A stretch of DNA of 64,000 nucleotides from an uncultured Granulosicoccaceae bacterium (GCA_937930305.1 CALGLE010000020.1:62001-126000); one strand, 5' to 3'; positions 52,827-63,460 are shown, counted from the stretch's first letter. Program-made: numbers and translations. Notes: generated from the sequence alone by a model not told the origin.

Positions 52827-54650
52827 ATGCCCACATTGCACCCCACTATTGAAGAAGTGACCGCTCGGATTGTTGAGCGCAGCGCCCCAACCCGAATCGC
52901 GTACTTAGAGCAAATTGAAGCGGCTCGCAGTAACAAAACCACGCGTCATCGCTTGTCATGCACCAACATCGCTCACGCGGTTGCCGCCGTGCCGGCAAAC
53001 GACAAACTGGTTTTGCACGCCGAACGAGCTCCCAATTTAGGCATTGTCACCTCCTACAACGACATGCTCTCCGCTCACCAACCGTTTGAAACCTTCCCCA
53101 ACCGTATTAAACAAGCGGTTCGTCAAGCCGGCGCGACTGCACAAGTTGCCGGAGGTACTCCGGCGATGTGTGATGGCGTCACCCAAGGGCAACCAGGCAT
53201 GGAATTATCGCTGTTCAGCCGCGATGTCATCGCCATGTCTACAGCCATTGCCATGTCACACGACATGTTCGATGCCGGAGTCTACTTAGGGGTGTGCGAT
53301 AAAATCGTGCCAGGCTTACTGATGGGCGCGTTAACCTTCGGGCATTTGCCAGCGGTGTTCATTCCCGCAGGTCCGATGACAACAGGCGCATCCAACAAAG
53401 AGAAGGCTGAAATTCGCCAACGCTTTGCCGAAGGCAAAGCCACGCGCCAAGAGCTACTGGAATCAGAAAGTCGCAGTTATCACGGGCCCGGCACCTGCAC
53501 ATTCTACGGCACCGCAAACAGTAACCAAATGCTAATGGAATTTATGGGCCTGCACTTACCCGGTGCCGCTTTTATTAACCCAGGAACACCGTTACGTGAT
53601 GCACTAACTGAAGCCGCTGCGTTGCGCGCTTTGGCAATAACGGATCGCGGCAACGAATACACGCCTGTCGGTAAAATCATCTCAGAGAAAGCCATGGTGA
53701 ATGGCATGGTGGGTTTATTAGCCACCAGCGGGTCTACCAACCATACCCTGCACTTGGTGGCTATTGCAAAAATGGCTGGCATCGTCATCGACTGGGACGA
53801 CTTCGATGATCTGAGCCACGTGGTGCCTTTGCTCACTCATGTGTATCCCAGCGGCAGCGCCGATGTGAATGAATTTCACGCCGCCGGTGGATTAGGTTTC
53901 GTTATTAGCGAGTTACTGGATGCTGGCTTATTGCATGATGATGTATTGACTGTCGCAGGTGATGGCGGTCTTCGTCGTTACACCGAAGAACCTTGGTTAG
54001 ATAACAACACACTGGCGTGGCGCAAAGGCCCAGATGCCCCTCTCGACCCAAGTATTGTTTCAACCCGAACGAAACCCTTTCAAGCTGATGGCGGACTACG
54101 ACTCATGCAGGGCAACCTCGGGCGCGCTGTTATTAAGACTTCAGCACTCGCTGATGATGTGCGCGTCATCGAAGCGCCGGCTGTGGTGTTTTATTCGCAA
54201 GCTGAGTTAACCCAAGCGTTCGAAAACGATGAACTGAATCGCAACTTTATCGCGGTGGTTAAGTGCCAAGGCCCGCGCGCGAACGGGATGCCAGAGCTCC
54301 ACAAAATGACCCCCCCATTGGGTGTGCTAATGGATCGAGGCTTTAAAGTGGCCCTGGTTACCGACGGCCGAATGTCGGGTGCATCGGGTAAAGTTCCTGC
54401 GGCGATTCATGTATCCCCAGAAGTTGTGCTTGGTGGCCCCTTAGGTAAGATTCAAACCGGCGACATCATCCACTTAAACACCTTAACGGGTGATTTAAAC
54501 GCCTTGGTTGAAGATGCGATTTGGCAGGCGCGCACCTCGCAAATACCCGATTTACAGGCCAACCAGTTGAATACCGGTCGCGAATTATTCACTACCGCAC
54601 GCCAAATCGTTTCCAGTGCAGAAACCGGTGCCATAAGCCTGTTGGGCTAA
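52827..54650 (+). CDS. edd: phosphogluconate dehydratase
   Basis: A 607-residue dehydratase that converts 6-phosphogluconate to KDPG. It belongs to the IlvD/Edd family and uses an Fe-S cluster. Cysteines for it are likely in the [10 protein letters not shown] region and in [15 protein letters not shown]; the family stretch [17 protein letters not shown] is present near the end. Eda follows 51 bases later. It is divergent from zwf, with two HexR-type sites between. Confidence 0.96.
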   Translation: MPTLHPTIEEVTARIVERSAPTRIAYLEQIEAARSNKTTRHRLSCTNIAHAVAAVPANDKLVLHAERAPNLGIVTSYNDMLSAHQPFETFPNRIKQAVRQAGATAQVAGGTPAMCDGVTQGQPGMELSLFSRDVIAMSTAIAMSHDMFDAGVYLGVCDKIVPGLLMGALTFGHLPAVFIPAGPMTTGASNKEKAEIRQRFAEGKATRQELLESESRSYHGPGTCTFYGTANSNQMLMEFMGLHLPGAAFINPGTPLRDALTEAAALRALAITDRGNEYTPVGKIISEKAMVNGMVGLLATSGSTNHTLHLVAIAKMAGIVIDWDDFDDLSHVVPLLTHVYPSGSADVNEFHAAGGLGFVISELLDAGLLHDDVLTVAGDGGLRRYTEEPWLDNNTLAWRKGPDAPLDPSIVSTRTKPFQADGGLRLMQGNLGRAVIKTSALADDVRVIEAPAVVFYSQAELTQAFENDELNRNFIAVVKCQGPRANGMPELHKMTPPLGVLMDRGFKVALVTDGRMSGASGKVPAAIHVSPEVVLGGPLGKIQTGDIIHLNTLTGDLNALVEDAIWQARTSQIPDLQANQLNTGRELFTTARQIVSSAETGAISLLG

Positions 54651-54701
54651 ATACTTTTTTCCACGATCAGAAATTTCCACCAACCTTTTATTGAGAAAGT
54701 C

Positions 54702-55328
54702 ATGGCTTTGAGCGCTCACGAATTAATGAATATGGCACCCGTCATCCCCGTTATCGTAGTGCACGATGTAAAAACAGCGGTACCACTAGCGGAAAGTTTG
54801 GTGGCCGGCGGTTTGCCCGTGCTAGAGGTGACTCTGCGAACACCGGTGGCAATGGAGGCTATGCGCGCTATGCAGTCGGTCAGTGGCGCTGTTGTTGGCA
54901 TTGGAACCGCATTGAACGGCTCAGACTTAAGAGCTGCAAAAGAGGCTGGAGCACAATTTGCGGTTAGCCCTGGTTTCACTGAAGAATTAGGTGCCACCGC
55001 CCATGATATTGATTTGCCTCTGTTGCCAGGGATCGCAAATTCGGCCGACATCATGCGCGCGCACGCCCAAGGCTTTAAAGCACTAAAATTTTTTCCAGCC
55101 TCCCAAGCCGGCGGACCCAGCATGATCAAAGCCTTGGGTGGCCCGTTTATCGATGCCGTATTTTGTCCCACCGGAGGCGTATCCGCCGACAATGCAGCAG
55201 ACTACTTATCCCTATCTAACGTGTTGTGCGTTGGCGGCTCGTGGGTTGCACCTAAACAAAAAATCGCCGACGCCGATTGGGCGGGCATTGAAGCTTTAGC
55301 AAAGGCTGCTGCCAGCTTACCTAGATAA
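54702..55328 (+). CDS. eda: KDPG aldolase
   Basis: A 208-residue aldolase that splits KDPG to pyruvate and glyceraldehyde-3-phosphate. The Schiff-base lysine is in LKFFPASQAGG and the general acid/base Glu is in VLEVTLRTP near residue 46; the phosphate-binding GGVSADN block is present. It lies directly after edd and ends the rightward arm. Its KDPG substrate is also the HexR ligand. Confidence 0.96.
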   Translation: MALSAHELMNMAPVIPVIVVHDVKTAVPLAESLVAGGLPVLEVTLRTPVAMEAMRAMQSVSGAVVGIGTALNGSDLRAAKEAGAQFAVSPGFTEELGATAHDIDLPLLPGIANSADIMRAHAQGFKALKFFPASQAGGPSMIKALGGPFIDAVFCPTGGVSADNAADYLSLSNVLCVGGSWVAPKQKIADADWAGIEALAKAAASLPR

Positions 55329-55363
55329 AGCAGCCACAACACACAGCTGAAATACGGCCACTG

Positions 55364-57736
55364 TTATACGGCTTTTCTTAACTGCACCGATGAATTTTGC
55401 CGTTCGATGCGCAGCATGCTCGCATGCAGCTCACTAGCAGGTACGGGTTTGGAAAAAAAGTATCCTTGAATTAACGTGCAACCCAGTTGCCTGATAGCAT
55501 CTAACTGATCCTGAGTTTCCACGCCTTCTGCGATAGTGTCTAAACCCAGTCGCTGTGCCAATAGCATGATGGTATTGGCGACCGATTCGTCACACGTTGT
55601 GCGGGTTAGGTGAGAAATAAACGATCGATCAATTTTTAAAACATCCAACGGCAGATCTTGCAAATAGCTCAAGGAAGAATAGCCTGTCCCAAAATCATCT
55701 ACGGCCACTCGTATGCCTGCCGACCGAAGTTTTTCAAACGTAGGCACGGCCCGTCCGATGTCCGTCATCATGACGCTTTCAGTAACTTCTATTTCCATTA
55801 AATGGGCTGGAATATCTTGTTGCTCTAGTAACTGCAGTAATTTCTCACTGAAGCCTGCTTGCACAAATTGCGTGGCGGCTATATTCACACCAATTCGCAG
55901 GTGTGAACAGGGGCTTGCTTTCCATTCAAGCAGTTGTTTCACCGCGGCTTGCAAAACCCAGTAATCTATTTGGTTAATCACGCCTGATTCTTCAGCTACC
56001 GAAATAAATTCACCCGGCATCAGTAACCCTCGAACGGGGTGATTCCATCGCAACAGCGCTTCAACACTCACCACCTGCCCGCTAGCAACATCCACTTGAG
56101 GTTGATAGTGCAGAACCAATTCATCCTGCAGCAAAGCCTCCCTTAATTCCCCTTCGATACGTATCCGTCTTTTCGATTCAACCGCCATACTGTGATCGAA
56201 GCAAACGATGCCACCCCGACCATTGGACTTGGATTGATACATCGCCTCATCCGCATTGCGCAATAAAATATCCGCATCGTTCCCATCAAAAGGGTAATAA
56301 CTCACCCCAATACTGACGCCAACACCAACACTAACTCCATCAATAACAATTTTTTCTTCCAAACAAGAACGCATTCTTTCAGCAATGTCCATCGCCGACG
56401 CTTTGTCCGTTAATTCGCTCACCACGATTGCGAATTCATCACCCCCAATTCGCGCTACAAAGTCGTTAGAACTAAGATTCGATTTAAACCGTTTCGCTAC
56501 ACACATCAACAGCTCATCACCATAGTGATGCCCGAGTGTGTCGTTCACTGCCTTAAACCCATCAAGGTCTAATAACATCACCGCACCAAATCGATCGGCT
56601 GTTGACTTACTCACTACGGTTTTTAAGTGTTTCTCAAAATGACTGCGATTGGGCAAGCTCGTCAAGCTGTCGTGATAAGCCCTAAACTGCACATCGTCTA
56701 AGAGTTCTTTATTTTGCAATGCGGTAGAAATTTGTCCGCAAATACTAAAGAACAAATTCATTTCATTTTCGTTTAGATCTCTATGCGACAAATGTCGACT
56801 AATCGAAATCACGGCCACCACACGATCGTTCGATGTAATCGGCACACAATAGGTGCTGCCAATGTTTTCTTTTATTCGGGTGGTTCTAACTTTCTCCGAT
56901 TCGCGGGGGTCTCGGTGATAGCGTGGCAAATGAACCGGTTCGCTGTGCGTGTAACACCAACCGTTTATGCCTTCTTCTAATACGTTTTCGCTAAACGATT
57001 TACCTTTTAAAATTTCTCCATTCTGTCTAATCCACACTTCAGTGCGCTGCGCATTATTATCTTCTTCGATATAAAAATACACCACTCGACTGATGTCCAT
57101 CGCTTTCATCAGCGACTTAGATACCGATTGAATAAGATCATACCCATCGTTAAACGAGTGCATGTTTTCGCTGATGTCTCTTAAGGCTCGCACCTGAGAC
57201 AATTCAACTTCATGCTGTTCTCGATCTTGTGCGTTGGCAATGGCCACGCCCGCAAGTGTTGCAAAGTACTCAGCCCTATTGAGTGAATTTTTAAAACCTG
57301 TTTCATCGCCGGGCGCTGATAAAACGGCAACCCCTTTTAATTCATCGGCTTTCATTAAGGGTACGGCAAGAAGCTGGCTGTTCGTTGGATAGAAACCCTT
57401 TGTCACCTCCAACATATCGGCATCGGGCAAGTACTGTTTTTGCTTTGAAGTCCACGCTAATCCGGCAAAGCCTTCACCAATCTTACGTCGCTGTCCGATA
57501 TTGTTGGGTGTATACGAGCCCTCTGCGGCCACGACATGGAGGTAGTCTCCAACATCATCCACCAATAAGATCAACGAATTGTCAGCCTCCGTTGTTTCAA
57601 CCAGAATCTGTGCAATGCGTTGCAGCAATGGCATGAGTTCTTCAAAACTCAGCATTTCTGTCATCAACGCGTTCAGGACCGCATAGTTTCCTAACCCTGC
57701 GGTCTCCTGATCGTTGATATTGACATCGGGGCGCAT
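55364..57736 (-). CDS. cytosolic GAF-GAF-GGDEF-EAL c-di-GMP protein
   Basis: A 790-residue protein without membrane segments: two GAF-type domains (about 40-190 and 200-355), GGDEF (431-435) and EAL (Glu559-Ala-Leu in EALLRWNHP). The usual RxxD site ahead of GGDEF is SSND here, so product inhibition is probably absent. The EAL domain looks complete (DDFGTG also present) and may break down c-di-GMP. The sensed ligands are unknown. It faces eda at 35 bases. Confidence 0.88.
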   Translation of the reverse strand: MRPDVNINDQETAGLGNYAVLNALMTEMLSFEELMPLLQRIAQILVETTEADNSLILLVDDVGDYLHVVAAEGSYTPNNIGQRRKIGEGFAGLAWTSKQKQYLPDADMLEVTKGFYPTNSQLLAVPLMKADELKGVAVLSAPGDETGFKNSLNRAEYFATLAGVAIANAQDREQHEVELSQVRALRDISENMHSFNDGYDLIQSVSKSLMKAMDISRVVYFYIEEDNNAQRTEVWIRQNGEILKGKSFSENVLEEGINGWCYTHSEPVHLPRYHRDPRESEKVRTTRIKENIGSTYCVPITSNDRVVAVISISRHLSHRDLNENEMNLFFSICGQISTALQNKELLDDVQFRAYHDSLTSLPNRSHFEKHLKTVVSKSTADRFGAVMLLDLDGFKAVNDTLGHHYGDELLMCVAKRFKSNLSSNDFVARIGGDEFAIVVSELTDKASAMDIAERMRSCLEEKIVIDGVSVGVGVSIGVSYYPFDGNDADILLRNADEAMYQSKSNGRGGIVCFDHSMAVESKRRIRIEGELREALLQDELVLHYQPQVDVASGQVVSVEALLRWNHPVRGLLMPGEFISVAEESGVINQIDYWVLQAAVKQLLEWKASPCSHLRIGVNIAATQFVQAGFSEKLLQLLEQQDIPAHLMEIEVTESVMMTDIGRAVPTFEKLRSAGIRVAVDDFGTGYSSLSYLQDLPLDVLKIDRSFISHLTRTTCDESVANTIMLLAQRLGLDTIAEGVETQDQLDAIRQLGCTLIQGYFFSKPVPASELHASMLRIERQNSSVQLRKAV

Positions 57737-57906
57737 GTATCTTCTTGAAAAGTAATCGGAATATCATTGGTATCGACCCCAATCACTCTTGTCTTTGTCT
57801 TTAACGCCACCGATTGAGAAGCTCTTCTCTAAGTGAGCTGTTCACTGACCGATGAGTCGCATGCACAAACTAACGGTTAACAATTAAGACACAATTCAAT
57901 CAACAT

Positions 57907-57928
57907 AAACTGCCCATATGAACAGTTT
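57907..57928. terminator. weak stem-loop at the end of the antiporter operon
   Basis: AAACTG-CCCATATGAA-CAGTTT is a six-base stem, next to the stop of the 562-residue antiporter subunit. There is no T-run on the leftward strand, so it is weak. The rest of the 191-base gap (57737-57927) shows no clear promoter. Confidence 0.25.
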
Positions 57929-59616
57929 TACAGCAGGTTAAAAATTAATATCGCCAGAATAAGCACCATGACCGCTGCCACCATCGCGGTGACACCCCAG
58001 GCATCCGCTAAGGGACCGTCGGGCGAGGCGTAACGGGATACGGTGAGACGCAAGCGTCCCAATCGCTTCAGTGCCCATTCACGCACCCATTGATTAAGTG
58101 CGACAACGGCGCTTACGATGCCCGGCATAATGCTGGGTATGCCTTTGCGATAAACCCAGTCGGAGTCCATATTCACGCGACGCAGTTCGTGCGGGTGCAG
58201 CCCAACCTTCATCAGATAAACAAATGCCAACAACGCAAAGCACAGCAATTGCATTTGTGCCAACACGTGGCTGACGGTGTACGGTTCATAATCAACAGTA
58301 AACGGCAAAATGCTGTACAAAGTTTTCGGAAACACACCAATAAACACACATAGGAACGCGGTGATGATCATCGCGATTCGCATATGCATCGGTGCTTCTG
58401 CGGGACGCTTTCCGCTGTCATGGGCAAAAAATGTAAAGAACGGAATTTTGATGCCCGAATGACTTAACACACCAGCTGACGCGACCACTAGAGCGAACCA
58501 AACTAGGTAATAGCTGTTTTTACTTGCAGCATCCAGGATCAGCGATTTCGAAATGAACCCACTGAACAACGGAAAAGCAGATATTGCCATCGCGCCTATA
58601 ACGCAGCACACCATCGTGATGGGCATCGTGCGGTACAAGCCACCCAATTCAGACGCTTTTGATGTCCCGGTGCGGTACATCACCGCACCCACACTCATGA
58701 ACAACAAAGACTTATACAAGATATGTGAAAATGCATGGGCTACCGTGCCATTAAGTGCCAGCTCGGTGCCGATACCGACGCCAACCACCATAAAGCCCAG
58801 TTGGTTGTTCAAGCTGTAAGCCAGTACGCGGCGCAGATCGTTTTCAATCTCCGCAAAGAAAATGGGGAACAACGTCATCACTGCACCGATGTAAACCAGC
58901 ATTTCGGTACCCGCATAGCCACGCGCTAGGGTGTACACCGCCATCTTTGTTGTAAAGGCCGACAACACAACCGTTCCGGTTATGGTAGCCGCGGGATAGG
59001 CATCTTGCAGCCAGTTGTGCATTAGAGGAAACGCGCATTTGATGCCAAACGCTAAAAAGATTAGCCAGGTGCCTGTGGAAACCAAGCCTAAGTGTTCAAA
59101 AGCGATGGAGCCGGTGTCGTGAAAGTGCATCAACAGCCCAGCTAGCAACAACACACCCGACAGAACCTGAATGATGAGGTAGCGCATCCCTGTCGCCATA
59201 GCACCGGGCGTTCGCCTGGCAAAAATCAGGAAAACCGAGGTGACTGCAGTGGCTTCCCACCAAATAAACAACGTAATTAAGTCACCCGCAAACACACCCC
59301 CTAAAGCCGCACCGGCATAGCCCAAGGTGGCCACTTGCTGTACCAAATCATCCACATGCCACGCATATAATCCGGCCAAAAACGCCGCTATACAGAAGAT
59401 GATGCCAAACGGAAACGACAAATGATCAATACGATAAATCACTAACTCAAAGCTGAGTATCGGCAACACGCCATGCTCGCCTGCGCCAAAGCTGAAGATT
59501 GAGATGAGCGCAAGCACCGGGGTTACTAGCATGAGCGGCGCGCGCAAACGCTGCGGCAAGAATGCGAGTATGGCGCTAGCTAATAAAAAGATAAACGGGG
59601 GACTGAATGCCATCAT
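57928..59616 (-). CDS. Mrp-type antiporter subunit D-like protein (third copy)
   Basis: A 562-residue proton-conducting subunit of the MrpD/NuoL-M-N family with about 14 helices. The family blocks are seen: GDLITLFIWWEATAVTS, IKCAFPLMHNWLQDAYP (with the K needed for proton transfer) and DLRRVLAYSLNNQLGFM. It is the last of three D-like subunits in this operon and diverges from the other two. Its start overlaps the preceding gene by four bases (ATGA). A function in H+/Na+ exchange or proton pumping is expected. Confidence 0.85.
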   Translation of the reverse strand: MMAFSPPFIFLLASAILAFLPQRLRAPLMLVTPVLALISIFSFGAGEHGVLPILSFELVIYRIDHLSFPFGIIFCIAAFLAGLYAWHVDDLVQQVATLGYAGAALGGVFAGDLITLFIWWEATAVTSVFLIFARRTPGAMATGMRYLIIQVLSGVLLLAGLLMHFHDTGSIAFEHLGLVSTGTWLIFLAFGIKCAFPLMHNWLQDAYPAATITGTVVLSAFTTKMAVYTLARGYAGTEMLVYIGAVMTLFPIFFAEIENDLRRVLAYSLNNQLGFMVVGVGIGTELALNGTVAHAFSHILYKSLLFMSVGAVMYRTGTSKASELGGLYRTMPITMVCCVIGAMAISAFPLFSGFISKSLILDAASKNSYYLVWFALVVASAGVLSHSGIKIPFFTFFAHDSGKRPAEAPMHMRIAMIITAFLCVFIGVFPKTLYSILPFTVDYEPYTVSHVLAQMQLLCFALLAFVYLMKVGLHPHELRRVNMDSDWVYRKGIPSIMPGIVSAVVALNQWVREWALKRLGRLRLTVSRYASPDGPLADAWGVTAMVAAVMVLILAILIFNLL

Positions 59617-60149
59617 GCGTTTGGCTTCCGGTTATGGTTGCCTTTACGTTTCTTTTTGCCTTTCCTCTTGTTCTTCCGTTTTTTGTTGCTGTTGCTGTTG
59701 CTGTTGCCGCTTTTACTTTTACTCTCGCCCTTGATGTTGCGTTTGTCATCCTTGTTGTTGTCACCAATTCGATGCGGGCCATTCAGCTCACTATGGTGCA
59801 ACCGTTCAAGCCCGGCTTCAGGATAATCTTCTGTATCAATACTGTTAGGCGAATAGTAGTTTTCCGGACGGGCGATGAACCAACGCAGTGCTCCAGAACC
59901 GAGAACGATAAAGCTGAAGGCTAAGAAGCCTGTTAAAGCATAAAACCCCGGGGTACCTTCATTGGGGGCGTACGCGTGTCGGTGTACAATAAAGTCTAAT
60001 AAAAATAAAACCGCACACAGCCCCGCTAATACCCAGATGGCCAGTTTAACTTTTGCAGGCGATTCCACCCAAAGAAATGCGCGCGCCAACGGCGTTAGCT
60101 GATCGTTTGGCACATCACTTGGCGACTCGTTTTGCGTTTCGTTTTTCAT
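59613..60149 (-). CDS. small membrane protein with a lysine-rich low-complexity tail
   Basis: A 178-residue protein with two membrane helices (about 34-53 and 69-88), then a linker, then a tail rich in Lys, Asn, Ser and Gly (SKSGNSNSNSNKKRKNKRKG, about residues 143-172). The tail's DNA is a 6-base repeat (GTTGCT) about 3.5 copies at 59685-59707 on the + strand. The gene is between two antiporter subunit genes, four bases after one and overlapping the next by four. I find no family; it may be an accessory subunit. Confidence 0.55.
   Translation of the reverse strand: MKNETQNESPSDVPNDQLTPLARAFLWVESPAKVKLAIWVLAGLCAVLFLLDFIVHRHAYAPNEGTPGFYALTGFLAFSFIVLGSGALRWFIARPENYYSPNSIDTEDYPEAGLERLHHSELNGPHRIGDNNKDDKRNIKGESKSKSGNSNSNSNKKRKNKRKGKKKRKGNHNRKPNA
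59685..59707. repeat. hexanucleotide repeat in the small membrane protein gene
   Basis: About 3.5 copies of GTTGCT, which code for alternating Ser and Asn on the leftward strand. Copy-number change would keep the reading frame, so on/off switching is unlikely, but tail length could vary. Confidence 0.55.
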
Positions 60150-60153
60150 CGGA

Positions 60154-61611
60154 TCAGCGCCACGGTATCAATGAGACCAGATCCGTTAACGGACCTGGAA
60201 AAAAGAATAACAACACCGTTACGCTGGCGGTGACCGCAATGGCGTATCGACAAGCTGCCGGTGCATCCCCATGCTCATCGTGCGCTTCATGCTCAGGTAC
60301 CGGTTTAAAAAAGGCGCGCAAGGGGATAGGCAGAAGATAGGCAATGTTAAGTAAGGTGCTGAGCATAAGAACGCTTATCCAGATCCACGTACCGGTGTCC
60401 AGCGAGCCGCCAGCAATCAGTAACTTACTCCATGTACCACCCGTGGGAGGTAAACCGATGATGCCCAGAGCGCCAATAAAAAATGCTGCCATCGTCAGTG
60501 GCATACGCCGACCTAACCCATCCATCTGACTCACCGAATCTTTATGGGCCCCCACCAAAATTGCGCCGGCACAAAAGAACAACGTTATTTTTCCAAACGC
60601 GTGCATCACAATGTGCATAACACCGCCACTCACGGACATGGTAGTGGCGAGCAGTGCCGCCATCACGATGTAAGACAACTGACTGATCGTGGAATAGGCT
60701 AATCGAGCCTTCAGATTGTCTTTGGTAAACGCCACAATGGAGGCCACAATGACCGTGAAAGCTGTGAACGGGAGTAACCATTCGGCCGCACCACTGGCAG
60801 CAATGGTATCCACACCAAAGATATAAGTAACGATTTTAAGCAAACTGAACACACCTGTTTTCACGACAGCTACAGCGTGTAGTAAGGCGCTGACCGGTGT
60901 GGGTGCCACCATGGCCGCGGGCAACCAACGATGCAGCGGCATCACCGCGGCCTTGCCGATTCCAAATACAAACAGGCCAAGTAACACCGCTAAGGAAAAT
61001 CGACTTAGGCCCGCATCGCTGAGAATGCCGCCTTCAGAAAAGTCCAATGTGCCGGTGGTGGTAGCTACCCAAATCATGGCGGGTAAAAACAAACCAATGG
61101 AGGTTGACATCAAAATACCGATATAGACCTTACCGGCACGCACAGCCGCATCGTGCCCTGCGTGAGTGACCAACGGGAAGGTGGAAATGGTGATAACTTC
61201 ATACGCCACAAACAAGGTTAATAGATTGCCAGCGTAAGCTGCCGCCATAACAGCGGCTATGGCAATAGCAAAGCAGGTGTAAAACCGCGTTTGGTTTTGT
61301 TCGTTGTGACCGCGCATGTAACCGATGCTATAGACCGTTGTCACAACCCAAAGAAAACTCGCTAATAAGCCAAACACCACACCCATTGGCTCAACGACGA
61401 GCTTCAATGAGAATTGGCTTAAGATGGCAATCTCGCCACTGGCTTGCAGTTCCCCAGCCAGCGTGGCACGCCAAATCACCACATTCATGATGAACAGAAC
61501 CGTACCCGCGACAAGAATCGCGCCTTCGCGTAAATTACGCTTGGCTTCACCGAAACCAATGATGAATGGAATCACCAGTAATGGCGGTAATAAAGTCCAT
61601 ACGGGGTTCAT
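60154..61611 (-). CDS. Mrp-type antiporter subunit D-like protein (second copy)
   Basis: A 485-residue protein of the MrpD/NuoM group with about 13-14 helices. It has GNLLTLFVAYEVITISTFPLVTHAG, the GIGKAAVMPLHRWLPAAM helix (with the proton-path Lys) and KDNLKARLAYSTISQLSYIVMA. It overlaps the preceding mnhD gene by four bases. It lacks the extra C-terminal half of MrpA or NuoL. Confidence 0.85.
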   Translation of the reverse strand: MNPVWTLLPPLLVIPFIIGFGEAKRNLREGAILVAGTVLFIMNVVIWRATLAGELQASGEIAILSQFSLKLVVEPMGVVFGLLASFLWVVTTVYSIGYMRGHNEQNQTRFYTCFAIAIAAVMAAAYAGNLLTLFVAYEVITISTFPLVTHAGHDAAVRAGKVYIGILMSTSIGLFLPAMIWVATTTGTLDFSEGGILSDAGLSRFSLAVLLGLFVFGIGKAAVMPLHRWLPAAMVAPTPVSALLHAVAVVKTGVFSLLKIVTYIFGVDTIAASGAAEWLLPFTAFTVIVASIVAFTKDNLKARLAYSTISQLSYIVMAALLATTMSVSGGVMHIVMHAFGKITLFFCAGAILVGAHKDSVSQMDGLGRRMPLTMAAFFIGALGIIGLPPTGGTWSKLLIAGGSLDTGTWIWISVLMLSTLLNIAYLLPIPLRAFFKPVPEHEAHDEHGDAPAACRYAIAVTASVTVLLFFFPGPLTDLVSLIPWR

Positions 61612-63095
61612 TGGTAGCCCCCAAGTAACGTGGACGCAGCCCCTTCGGCAAGACTCAACGTTTGACTGCCGAAAATACCAAAATACAATCCCAGCGCAAG
61701 TAACACGTACATCGGAACCAACATCAGTATCGGCACTTCGCGATACCCATGGCTAGTCACCGTGCTGCCGCGTGCTTCCCGAAACAGCATGAGATAAATC
61801 ACCCGACCTATGTAGGCTGTGGCCATGACAGAACTCACCAAAATCATCACAGCCGCTGGCCACCATCCTTGCTCTAACAACGCGCTGATTAACGTAAATT
61901 TGCTGACGAAGCCAACCGTTAAAGGCACGCCAACCAGCCCCAGGCCCGCAATAATAAAAGCCACCACCGTGAACGGCATGCGTGACATCAGTCGATCTAA
62001 GCTGGGTATATGGGTGTTTCCCACCCGGTACAAAATACAGCCTACCGACATAAACAACGTGGCTTTCACCATGCCATGGTTAAACATATGCACCACGGCA
62101 GCGGTGAGGCCTTGTTGCGTGGCCAGACTGATACCGGCGAGAATGTAGCCAATTTGCGCCACACTGGAGTACGCCAACATGCGACGCAAATCGGTTTGGT
62201 AAATTGCCACCAGCGACATAATAAGAAAAGACGCAATGGCCGCTGGTAAGAGCACCCAATTCAACAACATCAAGCCGAAGCTGTAGTCATCACCAAAGAT
62301 GCTGAAAAACATACGCATTAAAATATACAAAGACACTTTTGTGGCTGTACCAGCAAGAAAAGCGGTTACGGCTATAGGCGCATGGTGATACGCGTTCAAT
62401 AACCAACCGTGCAATGGAAATACCGCAGCCTTTATCATGAGCCCCACGGTCAAGAAACTGAAGGCAACTAACACAGCGCGTGGGCTTTCACTGTCGGGAA
62501 TACGAACGGCTAGGTCCACCATATTTAATGTACCCGTTGCCGCATATAAAAATCCGATACCAATCAAAATGAAGGAGGCACCCACACTACCCAATACGAG
62601 GTATCGATAGCTCGCCACCAGCGCACGACGATCCGAACCGAACGCGATTAACATGTAGGTGGAGAGCGAGGAGATTTCTAAAAACACAAAGACGTTGAAG
62701 GCATCACCCGTGATCACCATGCCGATGAGCCCAGTTAAGCAAAGCAGCCATCCGGCATAAAACAAATAGTGTTTCGACTTATCAACTGTACGTTGAATGC
62801 TGTGATAGGCATACACCAACACCAAAGAGCTTAGCCCGCTGACGAGTAATGCCACCCCAGCGTTCGCTCTATCTATATAAAATTCGATTCCTGTGGGTGC
62901 TTCCCAACCCCCAATAGCGTATCGAATGACCGAGCCATCCATCACTTGTTGCAGCAATAACCAAGACACCCAACAAGCCAGAAAACTGGTAATGGTGGCT
63001 AAGGCCCAACTCCATTTTGGATGCCGAACAATCACCACCAGAGGCGCCATGACCAACGGCAGCATAACCTGCAACGCAGGCAACTGATCCATCAT
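61608..63095 (-). CDS. mnhD: Na+/H+ antiporter subunit D
   Basis: A 495-residue MrpD-type subunit: GDAFNVFVFLEISSLSTYMLIA, MIKAAVFPLHGWLLNAYHHAP and TDLRRMLAYSSVAQIGYILAG, the canonical proton-channel blocks. It is directly after mnhC with a one-base overlap (TAATG type) and ends in a four-base overlap with the second D-like gene. This is the best match to true MnhD. Confidence 0.92.
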   Translation of the reverse strand: MMDQLPALQVMLPLVMAPLVVIVRHPKWSWALATITSFLACWVSWLLLQQVMDGSVIRYAIGGWEAPTGIEFYIDRANAGVALLVSGLSSLVLVYAYHSIQRTVDKSKHYLFYAGWLLCLTGLIGMVITGDAFNVFVFLEISSLSTYMLIAFGSDRRALVASYRYLVLGSVGASFILIGIGFLYAATGTLNMVDLAVRIPDSESPRAVLVAFSFLTVGLMIKAAVFPLHGWLLNAYHHAPIAVTAFLAGTATKVSLYILMRMFFSIFGDDYSFGLMLLNWVLLPAAIASFLIMSLVAIYQTDLRRMLAYSSVAQIGYILAGISLATQQGLTAAVVHMFNHGMVKATLFMSVGCILYRVGNTHIPSLDRLMSRMPFTVVAFIIAGLGLVGVPLTVGFVSKFTLISALLEQGWWPAAVMILVSSVMATAYIGRVIYLMLFREARGSTVTSHGYREVPILMLVPMYVLLALGLYFGIFGSQTLSLAEGAASTLLGGYQ

Positions 63096-63460
63096 CAGAT
63101 GTCCTGCTCCTCGGCGTTCGCCGCTCTTATCTCATCTTCTTCGATGGTGCCGTACGCTTCATATATTCGAACCGTTAAAGCCAAGGCAACGGCCGTGGTG
63201 GCCACCCCGACCACAATGGCGGTAAGTATGAGCACATGAGGCAGTGGATTGGAATACACGACGTGGGGGTCATCGACCAAAATAGGAGCGGTTCCACCCT
63301 CGACTTTCCCGATGGTGATGTACAAGTAGAAAATGGAAGTTTGAAAAACGCTCAAGCCAATCATTTTTTTGATCAAGTTATAACGGGCGATCAGTATGTA
63401 CAAGCCCGCCATCATCAACACGATGACGATCCAATAGTTATATAGGCCGATGACATCCAT
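63095..63460 (-). CDS. mnhC: Na+/H+ antiporter subunit C
   Basis: A 121-residue MrpC (NuoK-like) subunit with three helices. The conserved GLSVFQTSIFYLYITIG and PLPHVLILTAIVVGVATTAVALAL regions are present. The last residues are acidic. It overlaps mnhD by one base and directly follows mnhB. Confidence 0.9.
   Translation of the reverse strand: MDVIGLYNYWIVIVLMMAGLYILIARYNLIKKMIGLSVFQTSIFYLYITIGKVEGGTAPILVDDPHVVYSNPLPHVLILTAIVVGVATTAVALALTVRIYEAYGTIEEDEIRAANAEEQDI

Noticed and set aside
59685-59707. Phase variation by the hexanucleotide repeat
   Set aside because: The unit is six bases, so copy changes keep the frame; only length variation is possible.
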